From Lysinibacillus sp. PLM2 (GTDB taxonomy: Bacteria; Bacillota; Bacilli; Bacillales_A; Planococcaceae): a stretch of DNA of 64,000 nt. The position numbers and the translations under genes are program-made. Under the pieces are notes generated by a model. That model saw only the letters and a program-made list of their open reading frames with translations, ran no database searches and was not told where the DNA came from. The stretch is taken from positions 236,001 to 300,000 of the forward strand of contig AP025689.1 of assembly GCA_023168345.1 (NCBI GenBank), given 5' to 3'. Below are positions 8,260 through 15,596 of the stretch, piece by piece. Within the stretch, counting starts at the first letter, position 1, and each line of letters starts with the position of its first letter.

Positions 8260-9423
8260 CTAAAAATTGATAGTTTCATCAATAATTTTTACCGCTTCTT
8301 TTTCCTTTTTACGCAACGAATGTGCATAGACTTTTAATACTACTTCTACAGTATCTCCTATAATCTTAGCTACGGTCGTTACAGGTATACCTTTTGAAAT
8401 TAATAAAGAAGCGTAGGTATGACGCAAGGAATGGGGAGTTACTCGTTTAATTGCTCCGAATTCAAAAGCCCTTTCCATTAATTGATTTGGTAACGAACGT
8501 GAAATAGGTTCTGCTGTTTTAGCATTAATTAATACATGATCTTCGTCATCCAATTTAATTCCCAATCTTAGTTTCTTTTCTATTGACCATCGCTTGTACT
8601 TTTTTAAATGATTTATAAGCGAGGAACTGGCATCTATACTTCTAACGCTATTTTCAGTTTTAGCTGTACGTTCACCAAGATGATCGCGTGTTCGAGTTAT
8701 TGTAATAACGTTGTTATCAAAATCAATGTCATTCCAACGTAAAGCTAAAGCTTCACCTTTCCTCATGCCAGTTGTTGCCAAAAGAACCAACAAAGTATAA
8801 TGGGTTTCACTCTCGTTCTCTTTTACGAAATCAATTAAACGTGTTATCTCTTCCTCATTTAATATTTCGTCTTCACTGATCTCAAGACGTTTTGACTTAA
8901 ATTGAGGTAGATTGATTTTTGATATTTTATTCCTTGTGAGAATTTCATCTTCTACCGCTGCATATATAGCGCTATTGAACACCGAATGTATTGTGCGAAC
9001 CGTGGAGACTGAATATTTAGTAGTTAATGAATCGATGAATTCCTGGTATCTAGACCTTGTTAGTCTAGCAATTTTAAGTTGACCAAGTTCAGGAATAATA
9101 TGTCGTTCAATTGCATTGCTATATTGAGCGATAGTACTGACTTTCCACTTTGCTACATTACGTGTATACCAAGTTGATATCCATTGTTGAATAGTTAAAT
9201 TATTACTTTCAACTTGTTGTAGATTTCCTTTTAAAATCTCCGCTTTTAATTCTGTTAATGCTAATTCTGCGTCTCGTTCATTTTCAAAACCTTGTTTAGT
9301 TTTTTCTCTTCGTTTTCCGTTGTAATCATAAAAACGATAACGGTATGCAAACTTCTTATACTTACCTTCTTTATACCAATAAATATTTTCTTTCTTTGTT
9401 TTGTTTAATTGTTGTCTAGCCAT
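8260..9423 (-). CDS. int: Tyrosine-type phage integrase
   Basis: A site-specific recombinase of about 387 aa that would integrate and excise the prophage. The order is an N-terminal AP2-like arm-binding domain (about 12-62), a SAM-like core-binding domain (about 75-165) and the catalytic domain. Arg221 (TTGMRKGEALALRW), Lys255, His331 and Arg334 (HSLRHTYAS) and the nucleophile Tyr366 (KVYAHS) are all present. The second conserved His is Asp (IIGD, residue 357), a known variation in Gram-positive integrases. The ATG at 9423 is preferred over the one 36 nt upstream because GAGGTGAAAAGG precedes it. Confidence 0.95.
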   Translation of the reverse strand: MARQQLNKTKKENIYWYKEGKYKKFAYRYRFYDYNGKRREKTKQGFENERDAELALTELKAEILKGNLQQVESNNLTIQQWISTWYTRNVAKWKVSTIAQYSNAIERHIIPELGQLKIARLTRSRYQEFIDSLTTKYSVSTVRTIHSVFNSAIYAAVEDEILTRNKISKINLPQFKSKRLEISEDEILNEEEITRLIDFVKENESETHYTLLVLLATTGMRKGEALALRWNDIDFDNNVITITRTRDHLGERTAKTENSVRSIDASSSLINHLKKYKRWSIEKKLRLGIKLDDEDHVLINAKTAEPISRSLPNQLMERAFEFGAIKRVTPHSLRHTYASLLISKGIPVTTVAKIIGDTVEVVLKVYAHSLRKKEKEAVKIIDETINF

Positions 9424-9440
9424 CCTTTTCACCTCAATGT

Positions 9441-9468
9441 TTTTACCGGGCAGGTGCATATTGAGATT
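9441..9468. repeat. CCGGGCAGGTGC motif, copy 1
   Basis: CCGGGCAGGTGCATATTGAG here recurs as CCGGGCAGGTGCGTATTGAG at 13715. The extended reverse complement GCACCTGCCCGGTAAAA is matched with one inserted base at 56895-56912. Copy 1 is in the int leader. Function unknown. Confidence 0.6.
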
Positions 9469-9505
9469 GTTTAATAGCTGACTTACACATCACTCCTTTC
9501 AATAA

Positions 9506-9721
9506 TTAATTATTTTGATAGTGCAAGTTTTCTAGTATTTTTTCAATAGTTTCTTCATCTACTTCATTTCCGAATTGGTCTAGGTAACCTTCAATATAAC
9601 AATAAACTTTACCATCTATTACCTGTATTTTACCTAGCAAAGGAATCGCAATTTGATTACCATTTTTATCTTGGCAGGCTGCGGTTGCATGCTCAAGTTT
9701 TACAAGTATTTTATGATCCAT
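9506..9721 (-). CDS. Hypothetical protein in lysogeny cluster
   Basis: A 71-aa acidic protein, co-directional with int and the ImmA-like gene. It reads as a small beta-rich domain (KILVKLEH..., IAIPLLGKIQVIDGKVYCYIEGYLDQFGNEV) followed by a short helix. A purine-rich stretch (AAAGGGGATAAAA) precedes the ATG. I do not recognise the family. Its place between int and the immunity genes would suit a directionality or repressor-accessory factor, but nothing in the sequence proves it. Confidence 0.6.
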   Translation of the reverse strand: MDHKILVKLEHATAACQDKNGNQIAIPLLGKIQVIDGKVYCYIEGYLDQFGNEVDEETIEKILENLHYQNN

Positions 9722-9760
9722 TTTTATCCCCTTTAATACGAATGTATGTTCCTTTTAGGT

Positions 9761-10192
9761 TTATAAAAAAAGCTTCTCACATTTTAGCTTCACTAATTCT
9801 AGTGGGACGTTATGCAAAGAAGCTATATCATAAATGTTGTTATACTCTATAAAACTATCATCTGGAATTAATAGTTCCGCTGCAAATCTATTAGCCTCGC
9901 GTTCAATTTTATTAATTGAAAGCAATGTGTTTGATCTCATGAATGGTGTACTTATTTTTGTATGCAGTACCGCATGGCCCAATTCATGAGCACAAACTAT
10001 TTTTTTTAATTCATCATTTAATTTGCTATTGATATAAATAATTCTATTTCTTTTCTCATATTGGTAAAAACCATTTATATCTTCATGTAAGTCCCACTCT
10101 ACAATATGTATGTTTAGACTGGTTGCCATTTCAAATGGGTTATATGTGTTGAATTTTTTTATTAACTTATCAACTTTTGTTTTCAACCACAT
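9761..10192 (-). CDS. immA: ImmA/IrrE-type metallopeptidase
   Basis: About 143 aa with a zinc-protease HExxH site, CAHELGHAVLH (His69, Glu70, His73), and the downstream EREANRFAAELLIP stretch carrying the third ligand region, the layout of ImmA of ICEBs1. Known ImmA proteins cleave the cognate ImmR repressor upon induction, here most likely the product of 10961-11623. I chose the ATG at 10192 with GTGGTG upstream; an upstream TTG lacks a site. Expression with the repressor on the minus strand fits a lysogeny module. Confidence 0.88.
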   Translation of the reverse strand: MWLKTKVDKLIKKFNTYNPFEMATSLNIHIVEWDLHEDINGFYQYEKRNRIIYINSKLNDELKKIVCAHELGHAVLHTKISTPFMRSNTLLSINKIEREANRFAAELLIPDDSFIEYNNIYDIASLHNVPLELVKLKCEKLFL

Positions 10193-10227
10193 TGAATCAC
10201 CACGTTTCAAAATCCTGTAATATCGTA

Positions 10228-10941
10228 TTATTTTAAGTATAACTTATAATTATTTCCTTCTTTAACTCGCTCAACAATTCCTAAGTCACATAGATTTTTA
10301 ATTGTATTTTTTATAGTCGGTTTATAGATATCATCATATTGTTGATAAATATTTTTTTGTAAAATCCCATAATTTTCAGCAATTAATTGAATTAATTCAT
10401 CTTTAGCATTTTCCTTGAATAACTTAATCTTTTCTCTATCTTCGACTTTTAGCTTTATATTTTTTAATTTTTCTTCGGCCTCTTCTTTATTATTCAATAA
10501 ATAATCTAATTCTATCTCTACACTTTCTATAAAACGAAAATCAGGGTTTTTACTGTTATGGCAATGTTCCCACATATCTTCGAAATGAATTTTTCCACCT
10601 TTTCCCTTAGATAAGCAGAAGCTTTTTAATTTTTCATAAGACTCTAGTGCTTTTTTGCACTGTAACATTCTTTCGTTCACGTCATAAACTTTTTGTATTT
10701 TATTAACTTCTACATAAACGGCAGATTCCAGATTGCCTAAAGTTTCAGCGTGTTTATATGAAAAATTAAAAACTAAATCCTCTTCTTTCGTAGTACGGTT
10801 GAACTTTGGATTAGTTGATACAATTTCATATTCGAGTGCCTTCTGATAATCTCCTAGAGGAAGATTATCATTTTGATTTGACAGACTTTTTTTAATGTAT
10901 TTTGGTTTAAAAACATTAGAAATTGCGTTCCAAATACTCAT
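10228..10941 (-). CDS. Hypothetical protein, C-terminal winged-helix-like
   Basis: About 237 aa. The N-terminal half is unrecognised; residues about 140-185 are strongly charged and coiled (NNKEEAEEKLKNIKLKVEDREK). The last 60 residues (AENYGILQKNIYQQYD..., NTIKNLCDLGIVERVKEGNNYKLYL) resemble a winged helix with its wing. I start at the ATG at 10941, preceded by GGGGATGAG; that removes the overlap with the repressor stop at 10961. Lying between immA-like and immR-like genes, it probably belongs to the immunity operon. Confidence 0.65.
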   Translation of the reverse strand: MSIWNAISNVFKPKYIKKSLSNQNDNLPLGDYQKALEYEIVSTNPKFNRTTKEEDLVFNFSYKHAETLGNLESAVYVEVNKIQKVYDVNERMLQCKKALESYEKLKSFCLSKGKGGKIHFEDMWEHCHNSKNPDFRFIESVEIELDYLLNNKEEAEEKLKNIKLKVEDREKIKLFKENAKDELIQLIAENYGILQKNIYQQYDDIYKPTIKNTIKNLCDLGIVERVKEGNNYKLYLK

Positions 10942-10960
10942 ATACTCATCCCCTAAAATA

Positions 10961-11623
10961 TCACTCATTATCCCGATATTTCTTAGGTGTATATTTCTTG
11001 TTGTTTTTCTTAGCAAGTCGTACTCCAAATTCTAAAGCTTCTAACAAAGACTCTCTAGCTTCGTCTGACATTGGTTCCCCATCGAAAGCAAGACCTTCTG
11101 CATTTTTTAAATCAGTACTGAGTTGGGCCATACGTTTGGCGATGTCCTTTTCTTCTTTTTCTTTTTTCTTATTTAATGCATTGAAAAACTTTTGAAGAAT
11201 TATACCATGTTCGGGTGAAGGGATCTCATCATTTTCGTAATTCATATATACCTTTGGAGGAATACCTGTTTTTTCTGCAACTTCAGAATCCGTCAATCCA
11301 TATTTCTCTCTAGATTCTCTTAAACCGTTTCCATATAATACTTTCGGAGAATTAAAAATATCATCTGTAATTTCGAAATCTGGTCTTACCGGCTGTGGTT
11401 TTAAAGGTTCTTCTATATAACCAGCTTTAATCATTAACTCTTCATAATCTATCTTTAACGCCTTTGCTATTCTTTCAATAGTAGGAGGTTTAGGAATACC
11501 TCTTTTTCCATTTTCAATTCTAGATAATTGTGCAGCACTTATCCCTGAGTAAGTAGCAAGTTGACCTAACGTCATACCTTTATCATCTCTTACTTTTTTT
11601 ATGTACTCTCCAAATTCGCTCAT
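10961..11623 (-). CDS. ImmR-like phage repressor, two XRE HTH domains
   Basis: 220 aa. The N-terminal Cro/CI HTH covers about 5-60 (MTLGQLATYSGISAAQLSRI). A second HTH-like segment sits near 105-150 (LTDSEVAEKTGIPPKVYMNY). No LexA-type self-cleavage domain is present; instead an ImmA-type protease gene lies two genes downstream, so induction is likely by proteolysis. It is divergent from the Cro-like gene, across an intergenic region with four 14-bp operator-like repeats. Confidence 0.88.
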   Translation of the reverse strand: MSEFGEYIKKVRDDKGMTLGQLATYSGISAAQLSRIENGKRGIPKPPTIERIAKALKIDYEELMIKAGYIEEPLKPQPVRPDFEITDDIFNSPKVLYGNGLRESREKYGLTDSEVAEKTGIPPKVYMNYENDEIPSPEHGIILQKFFNALNKKKEKEEKDIAKRMAQLSTDLKNAEGLAFDGEPMSDEARESLLEALEFGVRLAKKNNKKYTPKKYRDNE

Positions 11624-11674
11624 TTATTAACACCCCCAATATACAAAATAATAAATAAATTTTATAACGTTTTA

Positions 11675-11774
11675 TTACCAAAAGGAAATTTTAATAGAAA
11701 AAAATATAAAAAAGTATTGCCAAAAGGTAAAATATGATATATATTATTACCATAAGGTAATTACCAAATGGTAA
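11675..11774. promoter_or_regulatory. Lysogeny switch: four operators and rightward promoter
   Basis: Four near-palindromic 14-mers: TTACCAAAAGGAAA (11675), TTGCCAAAAGGTAA (11717), TTACCATAAGGTAA (11747) and TTACCAAATGGTAA (11761); the last two abut. A rightward promoter reads TTGCCA (11717-11722), 17 bp, TATATT (11740-11745), so its -35 lies inside the second operator and its -10 directly before the third. A fifth copy, TTACCAAAAGGTAA, is at 12013-12026 near the 3' end of the Cro-like gene. Confidence 0.85.
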
Positions 11775-11790
11775 AAGTGAGGTGAAAGAA

Positions 11791-12039
11791 ATGCAAACTA
11801 AAGACATCAAGGTAAGAACTAGTTTTTTATGTGATTACCTTAGCGAAAATGGATTGAGTGAAAGTGAATTTGCAAAGACAATCGGCGTTGCACACAGTAC
11901 CGTTAACCGAGTATTAAACGGAAAACGAAATCCTGGAGGTAAGTTTATCGCTGGAATTTTGCTAAATTACCCTGATTTAACGTTTGAAAAGGTGTTTACG
12001 TACGAACGAGAATTACCAAAAGGTAATAAAACCGCATAG
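11791..12039 (+). CDS. Cro-like XRE regulator
   Basis: About 82 aa, mostly one HTH: LSESEFAKTIGVAHSTVNRV followed by GKRNPGGKF, near residues 22-50. Divergent from the ImmR-like repressor and first gene of the early operon, so it is the likely Cro or antirepressor counterpart. I start at the ATG with GAGGTG upstream rather than the GTG three codons earlier. Its last codons contain a perfect copy of the operator 14-mer. Confidence 0.8.
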   Translation: MQTKDIKVRTSFLCDYLSENGLSESEFAKTIGVAHSTVNRVLNGKRNPGGKFIAGILLNYPDLTFEKVFTYERELPKGNKTA

Positions 12040-12050
12040 GAGGAATGAAG

Positions 12051-12272
12051 ATGGAGATTAACAAATCGAAAGTTTCTGCAGAAATTCAAAACGCCAAACG
12101 GTTAAGTGAGTTGCTCCAAAAGGCTACAAACCAATTAGAGTAACTTGAAAAAACAATTGATGAAATCTCTAATGTTAAGTTGGAAATTTCGATTAATAAA
12201 AGTAAGTCTTATGCCCAAATAACAGCTGAAGGGTATTGTCTAGGGAAGTCGTGTGCAGATAAATCTAACTAA
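12051..12272 (+). pseudogene. Small coiled-coil gene with in-frame TAA
   Basis: Starts with ATG after GGAGGAATGAAG and reads MEINKSKVSAEIQNAKRLSE and on for 30 codons, then TAA (12141-12143). The same frame continues for 42 more codons with coding-like sequence (LEKTIDEISNVKLEISINK...) to a TAA at 12270-12272. The simplest reading is a CAA-to-TAA change that broke a 73-aa protein. The 5' part could still be made as a 30-aa peptide. It overlaps the end of the convergent gene by 8 bp. Confidence 0.6.
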
Positions 12273-12543
12273 AAATACTGTTGTTAATATATTCCCACAT
12301 ATCTTTATTCAGCCAACCTTGTTTGTTATCTCGGACTTCGATAACCAACCAGTTATCATTAGCGTCAGCTTCTGACTTTATATTATCGGAAACTTGATTC
12401 GCTGTAAGGTTCGATTTTATTAACCAAACAGATTCTAATGGAGAACACCAAACACCAGTAAAAGCTTTTTTGATTGCTTCAATAACACCATCATAATTCT
12501 TATCAGACTTATTTAAATCGTAAGAGATTAGGTAAACAATCAT
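12265..12543 (-). CDS. Cas2-fold-like small protein (SinR-family as annotated)
   Basis: 92 aa beginning MIVYLISYDLNKSDKNYDGV, the beta strand and DLN turn shared with a family that databases label SinR-family and that has a Cas2/VapD-like ferredoxin fold. KSNLTANQVSDNIKSEADAN and WLVIEVRD follow as further helix and strand. AAGGAGGT lies 8 nt upstream of ATG. It is the only minus-strand gene in the early right arm, so it has its own transcription and may be a moron. Nuclease activity is not established; no cas genes or CRISPR array are present. Confidence 0.65.
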   Translation of the reverse strand: MIVYLISYDLNKSDKNYDGVIEAIKKAFTGVWCSPLESVWLIKSNLTANQVSDNIKSEADANDNWLVIEVRDNKQGWLNKDMWEYINNSIFS

Positions 12544-12621
12544 TTATTTATACCTCCTTCCACTGTCAATATTCGACAGGAAAAGGAAGGGAGCCTTTAA
12601 TAAAAATCGGGAGGTTTTATC

Positions 12622-13344
12622 ATGAATCAATTACCAAGAAATATTTCGAGTTTAGAAGTTGCAGAAATGGTCGGTCGAGAACATAACGATGTTCTCAAAG
12701 ATTTGCGCCGTATCAAGTCTCAATTAGGTGAGGGAACTTCTTCCCAGTCCTATTTTATTGAATCAACCTACACGAACAGTCAAAACAAAGAATTACCTTG
12801 CTTCTTACTTACAAAAAAAGGTTGCGAATTATATGGCACTCGAATGACTGGAGAAAAAGGAACGCAATTTGCTGTGAAATACATCGATCGTTTTAACGAA
12901 ATGGAGCAACATATCCAGCAACCAAAACCACTATCAGAAATTGAACAACTTAAAGCTGCGATGAGATTATCTTTAGCGACATCAGAAGAAATAGAAACAC
13001 TAAAAGAAGATGTGGTGGTAGTTAAATCCGATATCGAACATTTGAAAGACAATATTTATATTAATAGTTCTCAAGCAAAGGCGATTCGCCGAAAAGTTGG
13101 CGAGAAAGTTTATGACGCCCTCGGAGGGAATAAATCAAATGCATTTAAACATTTAAAAAGCAAAACCTTTGCTGCTTGTTGGAGAGAATTTAGAAATTAC
13201 TTTGATATCAGTGAGTATAGAGAATTACCACGAATTAAGTTCGAAGATGCGATGAGATTTTTATTCGCTTGGCAACCAAACACTGAATTGCGTTTAGAAA
13301 TAGAACATTATAACACTCAGTTACAACTGAAATTAGTTAAATAG
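12622..13344 (+). CDS. Rha-family phage regulator with ORF6C-type C-terminus
   Basis: 240 aa. Residues 5-95 are a Rha DNA-binding domain (SSLEVAEMVGREHNDVLKDL, then FLLTKKGCELYGTRM and FAVKYIDRFNEME). A short coil follows. Residues about 150-235 match the ORF6C type (YINSSQAKAIRRKVGEKVYD, FAACWREFRNYFDISEYREL). GGGAGG precedes ATG. Such proteins are early phage regulators. A weak terminator-like hairpin follows it. Confidence 0.85.
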   Translation: MNQLPRNISSLEVAEMVGREHNDVLKDLRRIKSQLGEGTSSQSYFIESTYTNSQNKELPCFLLTKKGCELYGTRMTGEKGTQFAVKYIDRFNEMEQHIQQPKPLSEIEQLKAAMRLSLATSEEIETLKEDVVVVKSDIEHLKDNIYINSSQAKAIRRKVGEKVYDALGGNKSNAFKHLKSKTFAACWREFRNYFDISEYRELPRIKFEDAMRFLFAWQPNTELRLEIEHYNTQLQLKLVK

Positions 13345-13347
13345 AGG

Positions 13348-13375
13348 AAGGCTGTTGGGCAAACAGCCTTTATAT
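13348..13375 (+). terminator. Weak terminator or attenuator after rha
   Basis: AAGGCTGTT pairs with AACAGCCTT around GGGC; the tail is only TTATATTA, so partial readthrough is likely. Confidence 0.5.
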
Positions 13376-13388
13376 TAGGAGGGCTTTT

Positions 13389-13706
13389 ATGATTCAACAA
13401 CAACCATCAGAAAGTGCAGTAATAAAAACACTTTTCGAAATGTCTGGTATCACAAAAGAAAAAGTGGAGCATCAGATCGAGGAATTAATTCGTGAAGCTG
13501 CAAGACCTAAGATTTTATTTATAGATTTAGAACAATTGAAAGAAATTTTACCATTCGAACGAGACTTCCTTGAAAAGCATATTTTATGTGACTCACGTGT
13601 CAAAAAGTTTCAACGTCAACGCGGACCACATAGTAAAAGAATTTGGTTATACGAACCAACAATAAAAGCAATTCAAGAAATCATCATGAACGAATGGGAC
13701 TTTTAA
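13389..13706 (+). CDS. Hypothetical phage protein, DUF771-like
   Basis: 105 aa. The region FIDLEQLKEILPFERDFLEK, then CDSRVKKFQRQRGPHSKRIW, and the final helix resemble the small DUF771 domain of Firmicute phages, which often sits among early regulators and is thought to bind DNA. The N-terminal 35 residues are helical. AGGAGGG lies before ATG. The family call is from pattern only. Confidence 0.6.
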   Translation: MIQQQPSESAVIKTLFEMSGITKEKVEHQIEELIREAARPKILFIDLEQLKEILPFERDFLEKHILCDSRVKKFQRQRGPHSKRIWLYEPTIKAIQEIIMNEWDF

Positions 13707-13714
13707 ATACACAT

Positions 13715-13737
13715 CCGGGCAGGTGCGTATTGAGGTT
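13715..13737. repeat. CCGGGCAGGTGC motif, copy 2
   Basis: CCGGGCAGGTGCGTATTGAG, 21 of 23 bases identical to the copy at 9446-9468 and in the same orientation. A small hairpin AGAGGT...ACCTCT (13771-13790) follows. The 150-bp gap holds no gene. Confidence 0.6.
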
Positions 13738-13833
13738 CACAGCAGGGCAAAAGGCTATGAACAATAATTAAGAGGTCGGGCAGTACCTCTACTAATATTC
13801 TATCTCACACAAGTTAACTTGCCATTCAAGTTC

Positions 13834-13862
13834 TGAATATATTCAAAAACTGAATATTTGAA
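13834..13862. promoter_or_regulatory. Candidate operator upstream of XRE gene
   Basis: TGAATATATTCA (13834-13845), a perfect palindrome, followed by the related TGAATATTTGAA from 13851. Both lie just before the XRE-type gene at 13876, suggesting autoregulation. Confidence 0.45.
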
Positions 13863-13875
13863 GGGGGTGAGACTC

Positions 13876-14160
13876 ATGCAAATCACTCAAGAGTATCACA
13901 AGATGCTTAGGTTATTCCGCAAAAAGGCGAAGATGACGCAAGAGGAAATTTCGGAGGAGTTAAACATTCCTCAATCGACGATTAGCAAGATGGAAAGCGG
14001 AAGACATATCATCGATATTCAAACTTTTGTGCAGTGGGTGAGGGCAACCAATTCAGAAATACATGCTGCAACAATGATGTTTGGTACGGATGTAATAAAC
14101 AACGCAATGCAACTAATGCAGGTAGTACCTATGTATATTGGAGGATTTATATGGATTTAA
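13876..14160 (+). CDS. XRE-family HTH regulator
   Basis: 94 aa. The HTH is at about residues 12-65: LRLFRKKAKMTQEEISEELN, then IPQSTISKMESGRH. The short C-terminal helix region (AATMMFGTDVINNAMQLMQV) is unrecognised. The ATG at 13876 has GGGGGTGAG upstream. It starts a run of tiny overlapping genes (the next begins inside its last 10 bp). Confidence 0.82.
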   Translation: MQITQEYHKMLRLFRKKAKMTQEEISEELNIPQSTISKMESGRHIIDIQTFVQWVRATNSEIHAATMMFGTDVINNAMQLMQVVPMYIGGFIWI

Positions 14161-14402
14161 CACAAATAAACAACGAAATCGCACGTGAGAAATCGTGCAT
14201 CGATGATCTAATCAAACTTATCGGCATGCATACGCAAGAGAATCGTCTTGAAGAAGCAGCGCGATTAGGACAAGACTTACAAAAATCTATTAAAACAATA
14301 CAAAAGCTAGAACAACAAAAGAGTTTCTACATAACAGCAAATAGACTAGCAAAACAAGGTGTTATATGTGGGGTGGTGAGACGTTATGAGCAAAAAGTGT
14401 AA
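14151..14402 (+). CDS. Small coiled-coil phage protein
   Basis: 83 aa, nearly all helical: MDLTQINNEIAREKSCIDDL through KTIQKLEQQKSFYITANRL, ending with a short VICGVVRRY segment. GGAGGATTT sits before the ATG, which overlaps the upstream HTH gene by 10 bp, so translation is coupled. No family recognised. Confidence 0.65.
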   Translation: MDLTQINNEIAREKSCIDDLIKLIGMHTQENRLEEAARLGQDLQKSIKTIQKLEQQKSFYITANRLAKQGVICGVVRRYEQKV

Positions 14403-14463
14403 TTGGAGAAAGTTATCACTAATAGAGAGACTATTACTTTCGGGGAACGTGGTGAAAAGATGA
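14386..14463 (+). CDS. Tiny basic protein, 25 aa
   Basis: MSKKCNWRKLSLIERLLLSG plus five residues. GGGGTGGTGAG lies before the ATG; it overlaps both neighbours (17 bp upstream, ATGA downstream). Overlap on both sides and a good ribosome site support translation; function unknown. Confidence 0.5.
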   Translation: MSKKCNWRKLSLIERLLLSGNVVKR

Positions 14464-14582
14464 AAAAAGTTACTGAATTTTTTCTTGGTGAAAATCCTAG
14501 CAAATCAGATAGACGGTGGCTTTATGGCTATGCTGCTGCGGCAATTGCAATATGTATATTCGTTTATGTTCAAACGCAATAA
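14460..14582 (+). CDS. Small single-pass membrane protein, 40 aa
   Basis: MKKVTEFFLGENPSKSDRRW then a membrane helix (LYGYAAAAIAICIFVYV). The start overlaps the previous stop (ATGA), with GTGGTGAAAAG upstream. Membrane topology is visible; role unknown, perhaps host-envelope interference typical of early phage peptides (inference). Confidence 0.55.
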   Translation: MKKVTEFFLGENPSKSDRRWLYGYAAAAIAICIFVYVQTQ

Positions 14583-14676
14583 AAAACTGCTTAATCGCGC
14601 CAACGATTAAACAGTGGTAAGAAAATATATCGATTAACACGATTATACCACAATCGTGAACAAAGGAGAAGTATGT

Positions 14677-15063
14677 ATGAACTGGTTACTAGCCATTTAC
14701 GACATGCAATTATGGTTTGATGATGCTTTTAAACCTCAAATAGTTAAAGAGTTAGACTTCGAGCCTGAAATTGGCTTGAATTTAGAAATTGAAGGTAAAG
14801 TTTATCACATTTGTTCATTACATCATAAAGAAAAATTAGCGGGTGCTAGGGTGATTGAATTTGTTGAAGAACCTGAAGAAGAGTGTGATGACAACTTTAA
14901 GTGTCCTTACTGCGGTTATATCAATCACGACGCTTTCGAACTAGAGGATGAAGGAGAAACGAAATGTGGTAGATGTGGTTCTGAGGTTGAATATAGTCGT
15001 GAAGTATCCATTAGTTATTCAGTTTCTCCAAAAAATAAAAATGAAGCAATCAAGATTTCTTAA
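14677..15063 (+). CDS. Phage protein with zinc ribbon
   Basis: About 128 aa. The first 75 residues look like a beta-rich domain (LLAIYDMQLWFDDAFKPQIV, GKVYHICSLHHKEKL); residues 77-110 contain CPYCGYIN and CGRCGSEV, a zinc ribbon. AAAGGAG precedes ATG by about 8 nt, favouring this start over the upstream GTG. Early-region position; function unknown. Confidence 0.7.
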   Translation: MNWLLAIYDMQLWFDDAFKPQIVKELDFEPEIGLNLEIEGKVYHICSLHHKEKLAGARVIEFVEEPEEECDDNFKCPYCGYINHDAFELEDEGETKCGRCGSEVEYSREVSISYSVSPKNKNEAIKIS

Positions 15064-15190
15064 TTATAAGGGCGCGAGCAAGTCTCGCTCCTATCCAGCA
15101 GTTTATAAACATTTCATTGGTTGGTTAGCCATCGAAATCCTCGTTTGTAAGCTGCTTGATGGGATATCCGTCAGAAAGGCAGGTGAGTAA
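15041..15190 (+). CDS. Possible small protein, 49 aa
   Basis: An open frame from ATG inside the previous gene, ending TAA directly against the next ATG. The C-terminal part (HFIGWLAIEILVCKLLDGIS) looks like a membrane-associated helix. No Shine-Dalgarno is visible, and a hairpin-forming GCGAG...CTCGC lies within. Support is only the tight junction with the next gene. Confidence 0.28.
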   Translation: MKQSRFLNYKGASKSRSYPAVYKHFIGWLAIEILVCKLLDGISVRKAGE

Positions 15191-15358
15191 ATGAAAGAAA
15201 CGACACTTACTTATTGCGGCGAGTGTCAAAGGGACTTCAAAACAGGCGAGTTTGTTTGGTTCGCGTGGATTGAAAACAGGTGCTTTTGCTCAACTTGTAA
15301 GGATTGCTTACAAATTCAAGATTGGGAGCCTCGTAAGGTTCCAGAAAGGAGTGAGTAG
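15191..15358 (+). CDS. Small cysteine-rich protein, 55 aa
   Basis: Contains CGEC near residue 9 and CFCSTCKDC near residue 32, a likely zinc-binding treble of Cys pairs. GGCAGGTGAG precedes ATG. The next gene starts within one base of its stop. Family unknown. Confidence 0.6.
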   Translation: MKETTLTYCGECQRDFKTGEFVWFAWIENRCFCSTCKDCLQIQDWEPRKVPERSE

Positions 15359-15532
15359 ATGAAAACTTGGGAGCTGATTATGTGGATTACAAGTGGTGCG
15401 TATATCGGTGGTGAAAGATTCGTGAACCAATTAGGACAAGAAGTTTATTTTGATGGGAAACGACTTGTCGGTATCGAAAATGCGGAATTAAACAGTACTT
15501 GGGAGTATGTAGACATAAAAACCGCAAGCTAG
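15359..15532 (+). CDS. Small hypothetical protein, 57 aa
   Basis: MKTWELIMWITSGAYIGGER followed by a beta-like half ending VDIKTAS. AAAGGAGTGAG upstream. The stop lies inside a hairpin (ACCGCAAGCT with AGCTTACGGT, 15521-15551) that may attenuate transcription before the recombination genes. No recognised family. Confidence 0.55.
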   Translation: MKTWELIMWITSGAYIGGERFVNQLGQEVYFDGKRLVGIENAELNSTWEYVDIKTAS

Positions 15533-15596
15533 TTGCGATAGCTTACGGTCCATTTACAAAGTATTTTTACAAATTATATCACAGGAGGGCAAGAAA

